A DNA stretch of 64,000 nucleotides from Azospirillum sp. (GCA_016124535.1 WGNK01000025.1:62001-126000), one strand, 5' to 3'. Shown: positions 11,075-22,227, counted from the stretch's first letter. Notes: generated from the sequence alone by a model not told the origin. Numbers and translations: made by a program.

Positions 11075-12844
11075 ATGTTCCGGTTGCTGGTTCGCATCTT
11101 CGCCGTGATCGGATTGGCCGCGGTCGCCGGTCTGGCCTTCGTGGCGACCCTGCTCTACGGTGTGGTTTTCGGTGAGACGTCCCTGCCCAAGACGATCGTC
11201 CTCGACCTCGACCTGACCCGGCCGCTGGTCGAGCAGGTCGCCGAGAGTTCGGTCAGCGCCGCCCTGTTCGGCGGCGATCTCAGTCTGCGCGATGTGGTCG
11301 ACGCACTCGACCGCGGCGCCGGCGACCCGCGGGTCAAGGGGGTGGTCGCCCGGCTGGGCGGCGATGCGCCGGGCCTGGCCCTGGCCGAGGAATTGCGCGC
11401 GGCCCTCGGCCGGTTCCGCGCCGCCGGGCGTTTTGCCTTCGCCTTCGCCGACAGCCTGGGCGAGTTCGGCCCCGGCAATGCCGCGGTCTATCTGGCCAGC
11501 GCCTTCGACAAGGTGTGGCTGCAACCGGGCGGGCTGGTCGGGCTGACCGGGCTGGCCGCCGAAGTGCCGTTCGCCCGCGACGCGCTCGACCGGCTCAAGG
11601 TCGAACCGGAACTGGAGCACCGCCGCGAATTCAAGAGTGCGGTCGAAAGCCTGACCGAGCGCGGCTTCACCGCCGCCCACCGCGAGATGATGGAAAGCCT
11701 GCTCGACGACCTCAGCCAGCAGTTGGTCGACGGCACCGCCGAGGGCCGCAAGCTGACCCCGGAGGCGGTACGGGCGCTGATCGACCGCGGGCCGCTGCTC
11801 GCCGACGAGGCAATCAAGGCCGGGCTGGTCGATGCGCTGGGCTATTGGGACGAAGTCGAGGATGCCGCGACCACACGGGCCGGCGGCGACGCCGAGACGG
11901 TCGAGGTGGCCGATTATCTCGATGCCGCCGGCTCGCCCCACGACAGCGGTCCGACCATCGCGGTGGTGTTCGGGGTCGGGGCGATCCAGAGCGGCAAGAG
12001 CCAACCCAACCCGGTGACCGGCAGCGGAGCTCTGGGTGCCGACGATGTGGTCGAGGCGTTCAATCAGGCGATCGATGACGATGACGTCCGCGCGATCCTG
12101 TTCCGCATCGACAGTCCGGGCGGCTCGGTGACCGGATCGGAAACGATTCGGCGCGCGGTGGTTCGCGCCAAGGCCGCCGGCAAGCCGGTGGTGGTGTCGA
12201 TGGGCTCGGCGGCGGCGTCCGGCGGCTATTGGGTGGCAATGAATGCCGACCGCATCGTCGCCTTGCCGGCGACCCAGACCGGATCGATCGGCGTCTTCGC
12301 CGGCAAGATCGCCACCGCCGGCCTGTGGCACGAATTGGGCATCAATTTCGAAGGCATCACGCGCGGCCGTAACGCCGCGATGTGGTCGCTGGTCGAGCCT
12401 TATCAGCCGGCGGCCAAGCTCCGGCTCAACGCCATCCTCGACGACCTCTACGGCACCTTCACCCGCAACGTCGCCGAAGCGCGCAAGCTGACGCCGGAGC
12501 GGGTCGAGGAGATCGCCCGCGGCCGGGTCTGGACCGGCCGCCAGGCCAAGGACCTCGGCCTGGTCGATGACCTCGGCGATTTCGAGGAAGCCCTCAATCA
12601 GGCGCGGATCGTGGCCAAGCTGGCGCCCGATGCCCCGGTGACCCTGACCGTGTTCCCAAGGCCGCGGCCGACCCTGGAACGGCTGGCCGATCTGCTGTCG
12701 GGCCTCGGCCAGGCGCGCGACGATGGTTCGGCCCGCGCGGCCCTGGCGGCGCTGCAGCCGTTGCTGTCGCGCCTGGTCCCGCTTGCCGTCGGCTCCGACC
12801 AGGCGCTCCGCATGCCCGACACCGGCCTCCAGGGCGTGCGCTGA
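11075..12844 (+). CDS. sppA: Signal peptide peptidase SppA, 67K type (589 aa)
   Basis: Membrane-bound serine protease that degrades cleaved signal peptides. One N-terminal transmembrane helix (about 8-30) anchors two tandem S49 domains. The general-base Lys187 lies in EFKSAVES in the first half, and the nucleophile Ser382 lies in AAASGGYW in the second half, reproducing the K209/S409 arrangement of E. coli SppA, where each active site is built from both halves. Length matches the long bacterial form. I used the ATG at 11075; a TTG five codons upstream (11060) is in frame, and neither has a strong ribosome site. Confidence 0.95.
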   Translation: MFRLLVRIFAVIGLAAVAGLAFVATLLYGVVFGETSLPKTIVLDLDLTRPLVEQVAESSVSAALFGGDLSLRDVVDALDRGAGDPRVKGVVARLGGDAPGLALAEELRAALGRFRAAGRFAFAFADSLGEFGPGNAAVYLASAFDKVWLQPGGLVGLTGLAAEVPFARDALDRLKVEPELEHRREFKSAVESLTERGFTAAHREMMESLLDDLSQQLVDGTAEGRKLTPEAVRALIDRGPLLADEAIKAGLVDALGYWDEVEDAATTRAGGDAETVEVADYLDAAGSPHDSGPTIAVVFGVGAIQSGKSQPNPVTGSGALGADDVVEAFNQAIDDDDVRAILFRIDSPGGSVTGSETIRRAVVRAKAAGKPVVVSMGSAAASGGYWVAMNADRIVALPATQTGSIGVFAGKIATAGLWHELGINFEGITRGRNAAMWSLVEPYQPAAKLRLNAILDDLYGTFTRNVAEARKLTPERVEEIARGRVWTGRQAKDLGLVDDLGDFEEALNQARIVAKLAPDAPVTLTVFPRPRPTLERLADLLSGLGQARDDGSARAALAALQPLLSRLVPLAVGSDQALRMPDTGLQGVR

Positions 12845-12944
12845 CCGGCTGAGACCAACCAGCCGAGGCGGCCGGCCCACCAGCACCCGCGAAATTCATC
12901 GGCAGCGGATGCGATTGGCGCCCGACACGGCAAAACCCGGATGT

Positions 12945-12976
12945 GAAAAAGGCCGGAGCGCTTGCCGCTCCGGCCT
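12945..12976 (-). terminator. Rho-independent terminator
   Basis: Read on the minus strand, a perfect 10-bp GC-rich stem (12966-12975 with 12951-12960) encloses a 5-nt loop and is followed by five Ts (12946-12950). It lies about 60 bp beyond the stop of the small exported-protein gene at 13036. Confidence 0.88.
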
Positions 12977-13035
12977 CAATCCCCATCGGTCCGGTGGCTT
13001 CTGGTTCGGCGCCCGGGCGCCGCCGTGCCCCCCGA

Positions 13036-13320
13036 TCAGAACGGCCAGTAACGCTCTTCGTAGTACCAGTTGCCGATCAAGCCGCCGGCAACCGCGCCGG
13101 CCAAGGAAAACAGGCCGCCCTGGAAGACGCTCTCGACCACGACCGCACCGGCGACCGCGCCGATGCCGATCGCCGCCCACTGCTCCAGCGGCATGTTGCG
13201 GATATTGGCGACGTTGTAGACTTGCCCGCCCTGGAGCTGGGTCTGGGCGCTGGCCGGGGCCGAGCCCAGCGGCAAAACGAAAAGGGCGGCCAAAATCAAG
13301 GCCATGATGAGTTTACGCAT
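13036..13320 (-). CDS. Small exported or membrane protein, unknown (94 aa)
   Basis: Not recognised as a named family. Residues 1-25 form a signal peptide (MRKLI, hydrophobic core, then an A-S-A cleavage site before QTQLQGG). A second hydrophobic, glycine-rich stretch (about 51-83, with GIGAVAGAVV and LAGAVAGGLIG) could insert in the membrane like a glycine-zipper hairpin. The C-terminus is aromatic (NWYYEERYWPF). A strong AAGGGAGCGG site precedes the ATG, and a terminator follows, so it is likely a monocistronic, real gene. It faces away from sppA. Glycine-zipper proteins of this size are often envelope-stress or surface components; that is inference. Confidence 0.8.
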   Translation of the reverse strand: MRKLIMALILAALFVLPLGSAPASAQTQLQGGQVYNVANIRNMPLEQWAAIGIGAVAGAVVVESVFQGGLFSLAGAVAGGLIGNWYYEERYWPF

Positions 13321-13497
13321 ATTCCGCTCCCTTGCGTTTAATATGGAGGCTTTGGCGAGCCGAGAACCGGGCGCCCTGGTTGGGTCGGCTGTCGGAAAAC
13401 GAAGACGACATTCATACCATGGAACACCAGTGGGAGAAAGGCTGAGACCGCCACCGGCTCGCCATTTTCGCGAAGCCGTTGCAGGAACACCCGCATT

Positions 13498-15138
13498 TCA
13501 TTGTGCAGCGCAACAAGAGGTAGCAAGGCCGACGCCATAGCCGGGAAGGGTCCATCCGCGCCCCGCGACCGGGTCAATTGTCCCCAGCCCGGCCACCGCT
13601 GACCAGGCGCCGGCCCCCGACGACGGCGGCGGCGGCGCCGGCAGAGGCACCGGGGCCGGCGACAGATTGAACACCGCGAGCACCGCCCGGCCCTGGTGGC
13701 GTCGCTCGAAGATCAGCACCGGCTCGGGCGCGGCGTGGAACACAATCTCGCCCAGGCGAAGGGCATCGTGACCGCGCCGCCAGGCCAGGAAGCGCCGGGT
13801 GAAGCCGAGCACGCTGTCCGGCTGGCGATCCTGTCCGGCAACCGCACAGCCAAGATGGGCGGCCGGCAGGGGCAGCCACGGTTCGCCGCGGCTAAAGCCA
13901 CCCTGGGGCAGATCCGCATCCCACGGTATCGGGGTCCGGCAGCCGTCGCGGCCCTTGAATTCCGGCCAGAAGGCGCGCCCGAACGGGTCCTGGAGCCGCT
14001 CGAACGGGACCTCGGCCTCGGGCAGGCCGAGTTCGTCGCCCTGGTAGAGGAAGCCGGTGCCGCGCAGGCAGCCGAGCAGTGCGATCAGCAGCTTGGCCAG
14101 GGCCGGCGCCGGGACCGGCCCGCCCCAGCGGCTGACCGCACGCACCACATCATGATTGCCGAAGGCCCAGGCCGGCCAGCCGTTACCGGGTTGGCGTGCG
14201 AAGGCTTCGAGGCTGCCGCGGATCACCCCGGCACTGAACCGTTCGGTGAGCAGGGCAAAGCTGTAGGCGGTATGAAGGCGTTCCTCACCGGCGACATATT
14301 CGGCACTGCGCGCGATGCTGTCGTCGTCATGGACCTCGGCAACCGTCATGGTTCCGGGGAATTCGTCCATCACCGCGCGTAGCCGCCGCAGAAAGCCCAA
14401 GGTCTCGGGCCGGGATTTGTCGTAACGGTGCCATTGCAGGGCGTAGGGGTTGGCCAGCGGCACGCCGTCGGCGACACCGGCATCACGCGGGCGCGCCGGA
14501 TTGTCGCGCAACAACGGGTCGTGCATGTAATAATTCGCGACATCGAGACGGAAGCCATCGACGCCGCGCTCCAGCCAGAACCGCGCCACCCCCAGCACCG
14601 CCTCCTGCACCGCAGGCTGGTGGAGATTGAGGTCGGGCTGGCTGTCGAGAAAATTGTGCAGATAATACTGGCCGCGCCGGGCGTTCCAGGTCCAGGCGCT
14701 GCCGCCGAATACCGACAGCCAGTTGTTGGGCGGCGTACCGTCTGTCCTGGGCTCGGCCCAGACATACCAATCGGCATGTTGCCCGGCGCGGCACGCACGG
14801 CTGTCCTGGAACCAGGGATGGCGATCGGAGGTATGGCTCAGCACCAGGTCGATGATCACCTTCAGGCTGCGGCAATGTGCCGCGGCGATCAGGCGGTCGC
14901 AGTCCGCGAGGCTGCCGAAGATCGGATCGACCGCACAATAGTCTTCGACATCGTAGCCAAAATCTTTCATTGGCGATTTGAAAAAGGGTGACAGCCAGAT
15001 GCCATCGACCCCAAGCCCCGCAACATAGTCAAGCCGGCTTTCGATGCCGCGGAGATCGCCGATACCGTCGCCGTTGCTGTCCATGAAGCTGCGCGGATAG
15101 ATCTGATAAATCACCGCGCCGCGCCACCATTCCGCCAT
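13498..15138 (-). CDS. GH13 alpha-glucosidase / oligo-1,6-glucosidase (546 aa)
   Basis: Retaining glycoside hydrolase of the alpha-amylase superfamily, acting on short alpha-glucosides. The barrel opens with WWRGAVIYQIYPRSF. Catalytic residues are the nucleophile Asp199 (GFRLDVANYY), the acid/base Glu268 (TVAEVHD) and the stabiliser Asp330 (FGNHDVVRA). The region around DLVLSHTSDRHPWF is typical of the oligo-1,6-glucosidase and alpha-glucosidase subfamilies. No signal peptide is seen, so it is probably cytosolic. I chose the ATG at 15138 with a GGGGATG ribosome site; 15 more codons are open upstream. Trehalose synthase is a less likely alternative. No sugar transporter or regulator is adjacent. 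Confidence 0.92.
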   Translation of the reverse strand: MAEWWRGAVIYQIYPRSFMDSNGDGIGDLRGIESRLDYVAGLGVDGIWLSPFFKSPMKDFGYDVEDYCAVDPIFGSLADCDRLIAAAHCRSLKVIIDLVLSHTSDRHPWFQDSRACRAGQHADWYVWAEPRTDGTPPNNWLSVFGGSAWTWNARRGQYYLHNFLDSQPDLNLHQPAVQEAVLGVARFWLERGVDGFRLDVANYYMHDPLLRDNPARPRDAGVADGVPLANPYALQWHRYDKSRPETLGFLRRLRAVMDEFPGTMTVAEVHDDDSIARSAEYVAGEERLHTAYSFALLTERFSAGVIRGSLEAFARQPGNGWPAWAFGNHDVVRAVSRWGGPVPAPALAKLLIALLGCLRGTGFLYQGDELGLPEAEVPFERLQDPFGRAFWPEFKGRDGCRTPIPWDADLPQGGFSRGEPWLPLPAAHLGCAVAGQDRQPDSVLGFTRRFLAWRRGHDALRLGEIVFHAAPEPVLIFERRHQGRAVLAVFNLSPAPVPLPAPPPPSSGAGAWSAVAGLGTIDPVAGRGWTLPGYGVGLATSCCAAQ

Positions 15139-15198
15139 CTCATCCCCCTTGCCGGCGCACGCCGGATCGACGGTGACTGCCAACGGTTCGCAACGCTA

Positions 15199-15227
15199 TT
15201 GACAATGATTCTCATTCAGGATATCTC
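15199..15227 (+). promoter_or_regulatory. Promoter with overlapping Fur box upstream of bfd
   Basis: A TTGACA -35 (15199-15204) and a TATCTC -10-like element (15222-15227) are 17 bp apart. The 19 bases from 15201 to 15219 match the classical Fur box at 13 of 19 positions and contain the perfect dyad AATGA-TTC-TCATT. A repressor bound here would cover the promoter, so iron-responsive control of bfd is expected. Confidence 0.82.
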
Positions 15228-15257
15228 GAATGCCAGGCCGCAACGAGGATCCATGCG

Positions 15258-15461
15258 ATGTATGTCTGTAATTGTCATGGCTTCAACGAGAAGGAAGTCA
15301 AGCGGGCGTTGCGGGCCGGCCTCCGGACGGTATCGGGAATCTGTCGCCACATGGATCACCGGCCGCAATGCGGCAAATGCATTCCGGACATCGTGCGGCT
15401 GCTGAAAGAGGAGCAGGCAAACGACGCCCAGCAATATCCGTTGGCGGAAGCGGCCGACTGA
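15258..15461 (+). CDS. bfd: Bacterioferritin-associated ferredoxin (67 aa)
   Basis: Small [2Fe-2S] protein that donates electrons to bacterioferritin so stored ferric iron can be mobilised. The four cluster ligands are Cys4, Cys6, Cys38 and Cys41 (MYVCNC and PQCGKC), the exact Bfd spacing, and the length is typical (about 60-75 aa). GAGG (15245-15248) lies 9 bp before the ATG. The Fur box just upstream implies induction when iron is scarce, fitting the role. No bacterioferritin gene is in the window, although the two are often adjacent. Confidence 0.95.
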   Translation: MYVCNCHGFNEKEVKRALRAGLRTVSGICRHMDHRPQCGKCIPDIVRLLKEEQANDAQQYPLAEAAD

Positions 15462-15818
15462 GTCCTCGCAGATCGGAAGCGCCACCCCCGATCATCTGCG
15501 CCCCCTGCGGCAAATCGAGCCAGGTCCACCGGCTCTGGACGCTTGACCCGGCGGCGCGCTCTGTCACATAGTTCGCTTGCAAGAAGACCCGGAAAGACGT
15601 GGGAACATTGAATTCCCGCCGGACACCGGGCGAGGAACAGCGTCACCAATCGTCGGACAAGCGCCCCGGAGTCTGACTCCGGGGTTGAGGATTGTTTGGG
15701 CAAGCCGGCCATAAAAAAGGCCGATTGCCCGGCTTTCGTCTTGGCCACGGCTGGGGCCGCCGCGATCGACGAAGATCGATCCGACGGGGCGGTGGGGCGG
15801 AAATGGAGGAGACAGGTG
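15462..15818 (+). other. Gene-free spacer with a 9-bp dyad
   Basis: Between bfd and the small coiled-coil gene, the main structure is a perfect 9-bp stem with a 3-nt loop at 15664-15684 (CCCCGGAGT-CTG-ACTCCGGGG). It could end bfd transcription, but no T-run follows. A looser dyad around 15698-15730 pairs GGGCAA with TTGCCC. No convincing gene is seen. Confidence 0.4.
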
Positions 15819-16127
15819 ATGTATTGCCGAGACCGGCACAGTTGCGAGGTGCTCTACAGCACCAGAATTAACGAATCGGTGCAGCGGCTCGACCGGCTGT
15901 TGCGCACGGCACCGCAGGTGGCGTCTGAAATCCGTATCGAATTCGAGCGCGCTTTGGACGAATTGCGCGGCCGACTCAACCGCGCCATGGCCAAGGTCGA
16001 GGCCTCCCGCCGGGCCAGCGACGGTGCCTGGGACTTCGCCAGGCGCCACGCCGATGCCGCGTTCCAAGCATTGTCCGAGGCCTTCGACCAATTTGAAACC
16101 CGATTCTCGCTGGCGCTGGCGGCCTGA
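15819..16127 (+). CDS. Small helical protein of unknown function (102 aa)
   Basis: Not recognised. Apart from the first ten residues, the protein is predicted to be one long amphipathic helix or coiled coil rich in Arg, Glu and Ala (for example around INESVQRLDRLLRTAP and ELRGRLNRAMAKVEASRR), with no membrane segment. The ATG at 15819 is preceded by GGAGG at good distance, which is why I start here rather than at the TTG 41 codons upstream. It ends 27 bp before hemC and may be the first gene of the hem transcript. A scaffold or stress role is possible, but nothing in the sequence shows it. Confidence 0.65.
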   Translation: MYCRDRHSCEVLYSTRINESVQRLDRLLRTAPQVASEIRIEFERALDELRGRLNRAMAKVEASRRASDGAWDFARRHADAAFQALSEAFDQFETRFSLALAA

Positions 16128-16154
16128 GCCGGCGTCGCCAGCCCATCCGCCGGC

Positions 16155-17084
16155 ATGAGCTCTCCGCTTCGCATCGGGACACGCGGCAGCCCCTTGGCTC
16201 TGGCCCAGGCTGAGGAGACTAGCGCCCGGCTGATCGCAGCACACCCGGCGCTCGCCGCGCCGGGGGCGATCGAACGGGTGGTGATCAAGACCACCGGCGA
16301 CCGCATCCTCGACCGCACCCTGGCCGAGGCCGGCGGTAAAGGCCTGTTCACCAAGGAACTCGACGACGCGCTGATTGCCGGCACCATCGATCTTGCCGTG
16401 CATTCGATGAAGGACGTGCCGACCTGGCTGCCCGACGCGATCGAGATTCCCTGCCTGTTGCCGCGGGAAGACCCGCGCGACGCCTGGTTTGCCGCTCGCG
16501 GACATTCCCTCGATGATCTGCCGGCCGGGTCCGTGGTCGGCACCGCCAGCCTGCGCCGCCAGGCCCAGGTGCTGGCGCGTCGGCCAGACCTCGCCGTCGT
16601 GCCATTGCGCGGCAATGTCGGCACCCGATTGGCCAAGTTGGCCGCCGGTGCGGTCGACGCCACCCTGCTCGCCTGCGCCGGCCTGCGCCGGTTGGGCGAA
16701 GCCGGGCGCGCCACCGCCCTGCTCGAACCCGATGTCATGCTGCCGGCGGTCGCCCAGGGCGCGATCGGCATCGCCGCCCGACGCGACGATGCCGCGGTTC
16801 ATGCCTTGCTGGCGCCGCTCCATTGCCCGGCCACCGCGGTTCGGGTGGTCGCCGAGCGGGCGTTGCTCGCCGCACTCGACGGCTCCTGTCGCACGCCGAT
16901 CGCAGCCCTGGCCATGCTCGGCGCGGGGGATCAAATGGTCCTCGAGGCCCTGGTGTTGCGGCCCGATGGCCAGCAGTCCTTCCGCACCAGCCGCTCCGGC
17001 GGCACCGGCGAGGCCGCACTTATGGGCGATGATGCCGGCCGCGCGTTGAAGGCACGTCTTCCGGCCGATTTCTTCGCCTCGTGA
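16155..17084 (+). CDS. hemC: Hydroxymethylbilane synthase (309 aa)
   Basis: Tetrapyrrole enzyme (porphobilinogen deaminase) that joins four porphobilinogens into hydroxymethylbilane in the cytosol. The N-terminus reads RIGTRGSPLALAQ, then HSMKDVP near residue 83, GTASLRRQAQ near 130 and the RGNVGTRL motif. Cys245 in DGSCRTP is the attachment site of the dipyrromethane cofactor. Length is normal. The last codons overlap the hemD GTG (GTGA), indicating translational coupling. In many alphaproteobacteria hemC is divergent from tsaD and gpsA; here those genes are more than 40 kb away. Confidence 0.98.
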   Translation: MSSPLRIGTRGSPLALAQAEETSARLIAAHPALAAPGAIERVVIKTTGDRILDRTLAEAGGKGLFTKELDDALIAGTIDLAVHSMKDVPTWLPDAIEIPCLLPREDPRDAWFAARGHSLDDLPAGSVVGTASLRRQAQVLARRPDLAVVPLRGNVGTRLAKLAAGAVDATLLACAGLRRLGEAGRATALLEPDVMLPAVAQGAIGIAARRDDAAVHALLAPLHCPATAVRVVAERALLAALDGSCRTPIAALAMLGAGDQMVLEALVLRPDGQQSFRTSRSGGTGEAALMGDDAGRALKARLPADFFAS

Positions 17085-17791
17085 GCCGACTCCTGGTCAC
17101 CCGCCCGCGCGACGATGCCGCACCGGTCGCCCGGCACCTCCACCGCCTGGGCCATCGGGTCCTGACCGAGCCGATGCTGGACATCGTCTGGCGTGACGGC
17201 CCCCTGCCCGACCTTGTCGGCACCCAGGCCCTGCTGTTCACCAGCGCCAACGGCGTGCGCGCCTTGGCTCGCCTGTCCGACCGCCGCGACCTGCCGGCGT
17301 TTGCCGTCGGCAGCGCCACTGCTGCCGCTGCCGCCGCCGCCGGTTTCGGCCCCGTCGCGCGCGCGGACGGTGACATCGCGGCGCTGGCCGCCCTGGTCGC
17401 CGCCCGATGCGACCCGGCCGCCGGCCGACTCTGCCACGTCGCCGGCAGCGTCGTCGCCGGCGACCTCGCCGGCAGGCTCGGCGCAGACGGGTTCGCGGTC
17501 GAGCGCGCCGTCCTTTACGATGCCCGCCCGGCGACCTCGCTGTCCGACACCACCGTCGCGGCGCTTCGCGAGGGCGCTCTCGACGGCGTTCTCTTCTATT
17601 CGCCGCGCAGCGCCGCCAGCTTCGTCCGCCTGCTCGGTGACGCCGGCCTGCTGCGGGCCGTGGCCGCCGTCACCGCGCTGTGCCTCAGCCCGGCGGTCGC
17701 CCAAGCCGTGCTGCCGGCGCCCTGGCGCGCAGCGCTGACCGCCGCCCGGCCGGACCAGGAGGCGCTCTTCGCGCTGCTCGACTCGATTTGA
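17081..17791 (+). CDS. hemD: Uroporphyrinogen-III synthase (236 aa)
   Basis: Cyclises hydroxymethylbilane with inversion of ring D to give uroporphyrinogen III, the branch point to heme, siroheme and cobalamin. HemD sequences diverge widely, but the typical bilobal pattern is present: LLVTRPRDDAAPVA at the N-terminus, LLFTSANGVRAL near residue 50, and DGVLFYSPRSAASFV near residue 168. The GTG start at 17081 overlaps the hemC stop by 4 bp. Position directly after hemC confirms the call. Confidence 0.93.
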   Translation: MSRLLVTRPRDDAAPVARHLHRLGHRVLTEPMLDIVWRDGPLPDLVGTQALLFTSANGVRALARLSDRRDLPAFAVGSATAAAAAAAGFGPVARADGDIAALAALVAARCDPAAGRLCHVAGSVVAGDLAGRLGADGFAVERAVLYDARPATSLSDTTVAALREGALDGVLFYSPRSAASFVRLLGDAGLLRAVAAVTALCLSPAVAQAVLPAPWRAALTAARPDQEALFALLDSI

Positions 17792-17832
17792 CCGGGTTGC
17801 CGGCCGCATTCCCGAGCATCCGTCGCCAAGAA

Positions 17833-18738
17833 ATGCAATTGTCCGATCGCCCCGCCACATCACCGCCAACGGCCATGCCCAGCGACTCCACGGCTCTGTC
17901 CTATTGCGGCGATCAGCTGCGTCGTTTCGACAACGACCGCTATCTGGTCGCGCTGTTCGCGCCCGCCGACCGGCGGGAGGCGGTGTTTGCGCTGGGCGCC
18001 TTCAACCTCGAGATCGCCAAGACCCGCGAGGTGGTCAGCGAGCCGGTGCTCGGCCAGATCCGCCTGCAGTGGTGGCGCGATGCCATCGAGCAGATTTACC
18101 AGGCGGAGTCACCGGCCGCGATCCGCCGCCACGAGGTGATTCAGCCGCTGGCCGCCGCGGTCGCCGCCCACGGCCTCAGCCGGAACCATTTCGAGCGGTT
18201 GATCGACGCCCGCCAGGCCGATCTCGGCGACCAGCCGCCCGCGACCCTCGCCTGCCTGGTTAACTACGCCGAGGTTACCGCGGCCCCGTTGATCCGGCTG
18301 GGGCTGGAAAGCCTGGGGGTCGGCGACGGCGCTGCCCACGCCGCGGCCGATCATCTCGGCATCGCCTGGGCGCTGACCGGGCTGTTGCGGGCGGTGCCGA
18401 CCCATGCCCGTCAACATCGGCTCTGCCTGCCGGCCGATCGCATCGCGCATCACGGAGTCGCGCCGCAACGTCTGTTCGATCTCAAGCCGGGCGACCAGTT
18501 GCGGTCGGTGGTGGCGGAAGTGGCGACGGCGGCGCGGGATCATCTTGCCACGGCGCGTCGCCTGGTCCGCCAGGTGCCGCGCCGGGCGATTCCCGCTCTG
18601 CTGGTGGGAGCGCTCGCGGACCTCTATCTCGGCGCCATCGCCCGGGCCGGCCATGATGTCTTCGCCGCCAGGGTGCAAAAGCCCCACCCGTTCCGCCCGC
18701 TTCGAGTGGCCTGGCGGGCGTGGCTCGGGCGCTATTAA
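17833..18738 (+). CDS. NDUFAF6-like squalene/phytoene synthase family protein (301 aa)
   Basis: Belongs to the trans-isoprenyl synthase fold but resembles the mitochondrial complex I assembly factor NDUFAF6 rather than carotenoid enzymes. Matching stretches include AFNLEIAKTREVVSEP, GQIRLQWWRDAIEQIY, an NYAE motif, and the region around LCLPADRIAHHGV. The Asp-rich DxxxD motifs needed for prenyl diphosphate catalysis are replaced (EIAKT in the first), so it is probably non-catalytic. A role in assembling respiratory complex I is inferred from the human homologue. It lies 41 bp after hemD. The ATG at 17833 is favoured; 17875 is an alternative. Confidence 0.8.
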   Translation: MQLSDRPATSPPTAMPSDSTALSYCGDQLRRFDNDRYLVALFAPADRREAVFALGAFNLEIAKTREVVSEPVLGQIRLQWWRDAIEQIYQAESPAAIRRHEVIQPLAAAVAAHGLSRNHFERLIDARQADLGDQPPATLACLVNYAEVTAAPLIRLGLESLGVGDGAAHAAADHLGIAWALTGLLRAVPTHARQHRLCLPADRIAHHGVAPQRLFDLKPGDQLRSVVAEVATAARDHLATARRLVRQVPRRAIPALLVGALADLYLGAIARAGHDVFAARVQKPHPFRPLRVAWRAWLGRY

Positions 18739-18880
18739 GCGCGCCCCAGCCGGCCCATGCGCCCGTGTCCGCCCGGCGACGGCACCGGACAAAGCACGAT
18801 TTCACCAAGCAAGTTCTCCCGCTTCCTCAGAAAGTTACTTATCTTCTGAAGATCGAAAACGGGGACTCGGGGGCGCGGGC

Positions 18881-19651
18881 ATGGTCCAGATCAAGCGGAA
18901 GGCGGCGTTGATCACCGGCGCCGGCAAGCGGATCGGGCGCGAGATCGCGCTGGATCTGGCCAGCCAGGGCTGGGCGATCGGGGTGCACTATTTCCGGTCG
19001 AAGGACCAGGCCGACGAGGTCGTCGGGCTGATCACCAAGCGGGGCGGCCGCGCGGTCGCGATCCAGGCCTGCCTGGCGCGGGAGGAAAACGTCCGTGAAC
19101 TGGTCCCGGCGGCGGTCCAGAAGCTGGGCACGATCACCTGCCTGATCAACAACGCCAGCGTCTTCGTCGACGACGACATCCTCAAGGGCACCCGTGAATC
19201 CTGGGACCTTCACATCGAGACCAATCTGCGCGCACCCTTTGTCCTGATTCAGGATTTCGCCCGGCAATTGCCCAAGGACGAGCGCGGCTGCGTCATCAAC
19301 ATGCTGGACCAGCGGGTATGGAACCTGACGCCGCGCTTTACCTCCTACACCGTCAGCAAGGCGGCGTTGTGGACCTTGACCCAGACCATGGCGATGGCGC
19401 TGGCGCCGCGCATCCGGGTCAACGGCATCGGTCCCGGACCGACGCTGCGCAGTGAACGGCAATCCGAAGAGCATTTTTTCGCGCAATGGGAGCGGGTTCT
19501 GCTCAACCGCGGCACGACGCCGGAGGAGATTTGCCAAGCCGTGCGCTTCATTTTGTCGGCGCCCGCCCTCACCGGACAGATGCTGGCGCTCGACGGCGGC
19601 GAGCACCTGGGCTGGGCACAGCCAAGTTGGGGATTTGTCCCCACCGAATAG
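18881..19651 (+). CDS. SDR oxidoreductase, pteridine-reductase-like (256 aa)
   Basis: Short-chain dehydrogenase/reductase with an NAD(P) Rossmann fold. The cofactor loop is TGAGKRIG, whose Arg is the TGxxxRxG hallmark of pteridine reductases and FolM. INNAS follows near residue 83, and the catalytic YTVSK is near 150. In place of the usual catalytic Ser there is an NMLDQRV segment, again as in PTR1 and FolM (Asp type). It may therefore reduce dihydropterins or supply tetrahydromonapterin or folate. The ATG at 18881 follows a G-rich stretch; the frame is open far upstream, but that part is a shadow of the NDUFAF6-like gene. Substrate is inference. Confidence 0.82.
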   Translation: MVQIKRKAALITGAGKRIGREIALDLASQGWAIGVHYFRSKDQADEVVGLITKRGGRAVAIQACLAREENVRELVPAAVQKLGTITCLINNASVFVDDDILKGTRESWDLHIETNLRAPFVLIQDFARQLPKDERGCVINMLDQRVWNLTPRFTSYTVSKAALWTLTQTMAMALAPRIRVNGIGPGPTLRSERQSEEHFFAQWERVLLNRGTTPEEICQAVRFILSAPALTGQMLALDGGEHLGWAQPSWGFVPTE

Positions 19652-20049
19652 TCTTAAGGTAATTTCACGCGAAAGTCGGGCTGGTTAACCAACCATGATC
19701 ATAATTCTGCGCTGCAAACCGTGGCTTTTTACACAAGCTGCGTTCGTATTTCGGGCAGCCGCCGCCATCGCAACAGTGCAGCAGCAATGACCGGTAAACT
19801 TCTCAATGACTATTAATTTTATCCAATAAAAACAAGTTGTTAATAAAATGCCTAAAAATTGGGCCGACGAGAAAAACACGCAGGAACCCAGGTCCCGCAC
19901 CGCGTCATCCGCGACTTTTCCCAAGAGATATCCACAGGATCCGTGGATTATCGTCTCATACCCGGTAGCGTGCGGGTGTTAAACCTTTTTTACCTCGACT
20001 GCCGCGCATCGGCGTTGACCGATGCGGTCCGAGGTCGGAAATCACGGCC
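19652..20049 (+). other. AT-rich intergenic region before uvrC
   Basis: This spacer is much richer in A+T than its neighbours, most strongly at 19785-19865. A dyad GGTTAACC occurs around 19683-19690 within GGCTGGTTAACCAACC. The composition fits a promoter or regulatory region for uvrC, but I cannot name a specific -35/-10 pair. No convincing gene is present. Confidence 0.4.
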
Positions 20050-21987
<1,938 letters not shown>

Positions 21988-21991
21988 GGGT

Positions 21992-22010
21992 CAAGGGGCT
22001 CAGCCCCTTG
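21992..22010 (+). terminator. Hairpin after uvrC, possible weak terminator
   Basis: A perfect 7-bp inverted repeat (CAAGGGG-CTCAG-CCCCTTG), extendable by one pair on each side, lies a few bases after the uvrC stop. No T-run follows, so termination, if any, is not by a canonical intrinsic signal. Confidence 0.4.
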
Positions 22011-22227
22011 ACGATCCCCGGCGGGCCCCTGCACCGCGCTTTGCATTTTGCAACGCGATCTGCGGCGGGCGGCCCGGCCGCGGCGAGCGGTGCCGGGCGA
22101 TAACCTATTGAAAAAAATTCACCCTTGGGGAGAGGCGCGGGATGTATGTCGCGGGGCAGCGGCGTCGTTCCCCCGGCCCGGCCCTTGCTTTTGTGGGGTT
22201 GAAACATAACCCCGCGAGCAGAACGCC

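Noticed and set aside
15564..16934. 456-codon minus-strand frame opposite hemC
   Set aside because: Antisense shadow covering hemC and the small coiled-coil gene, with no motifs.
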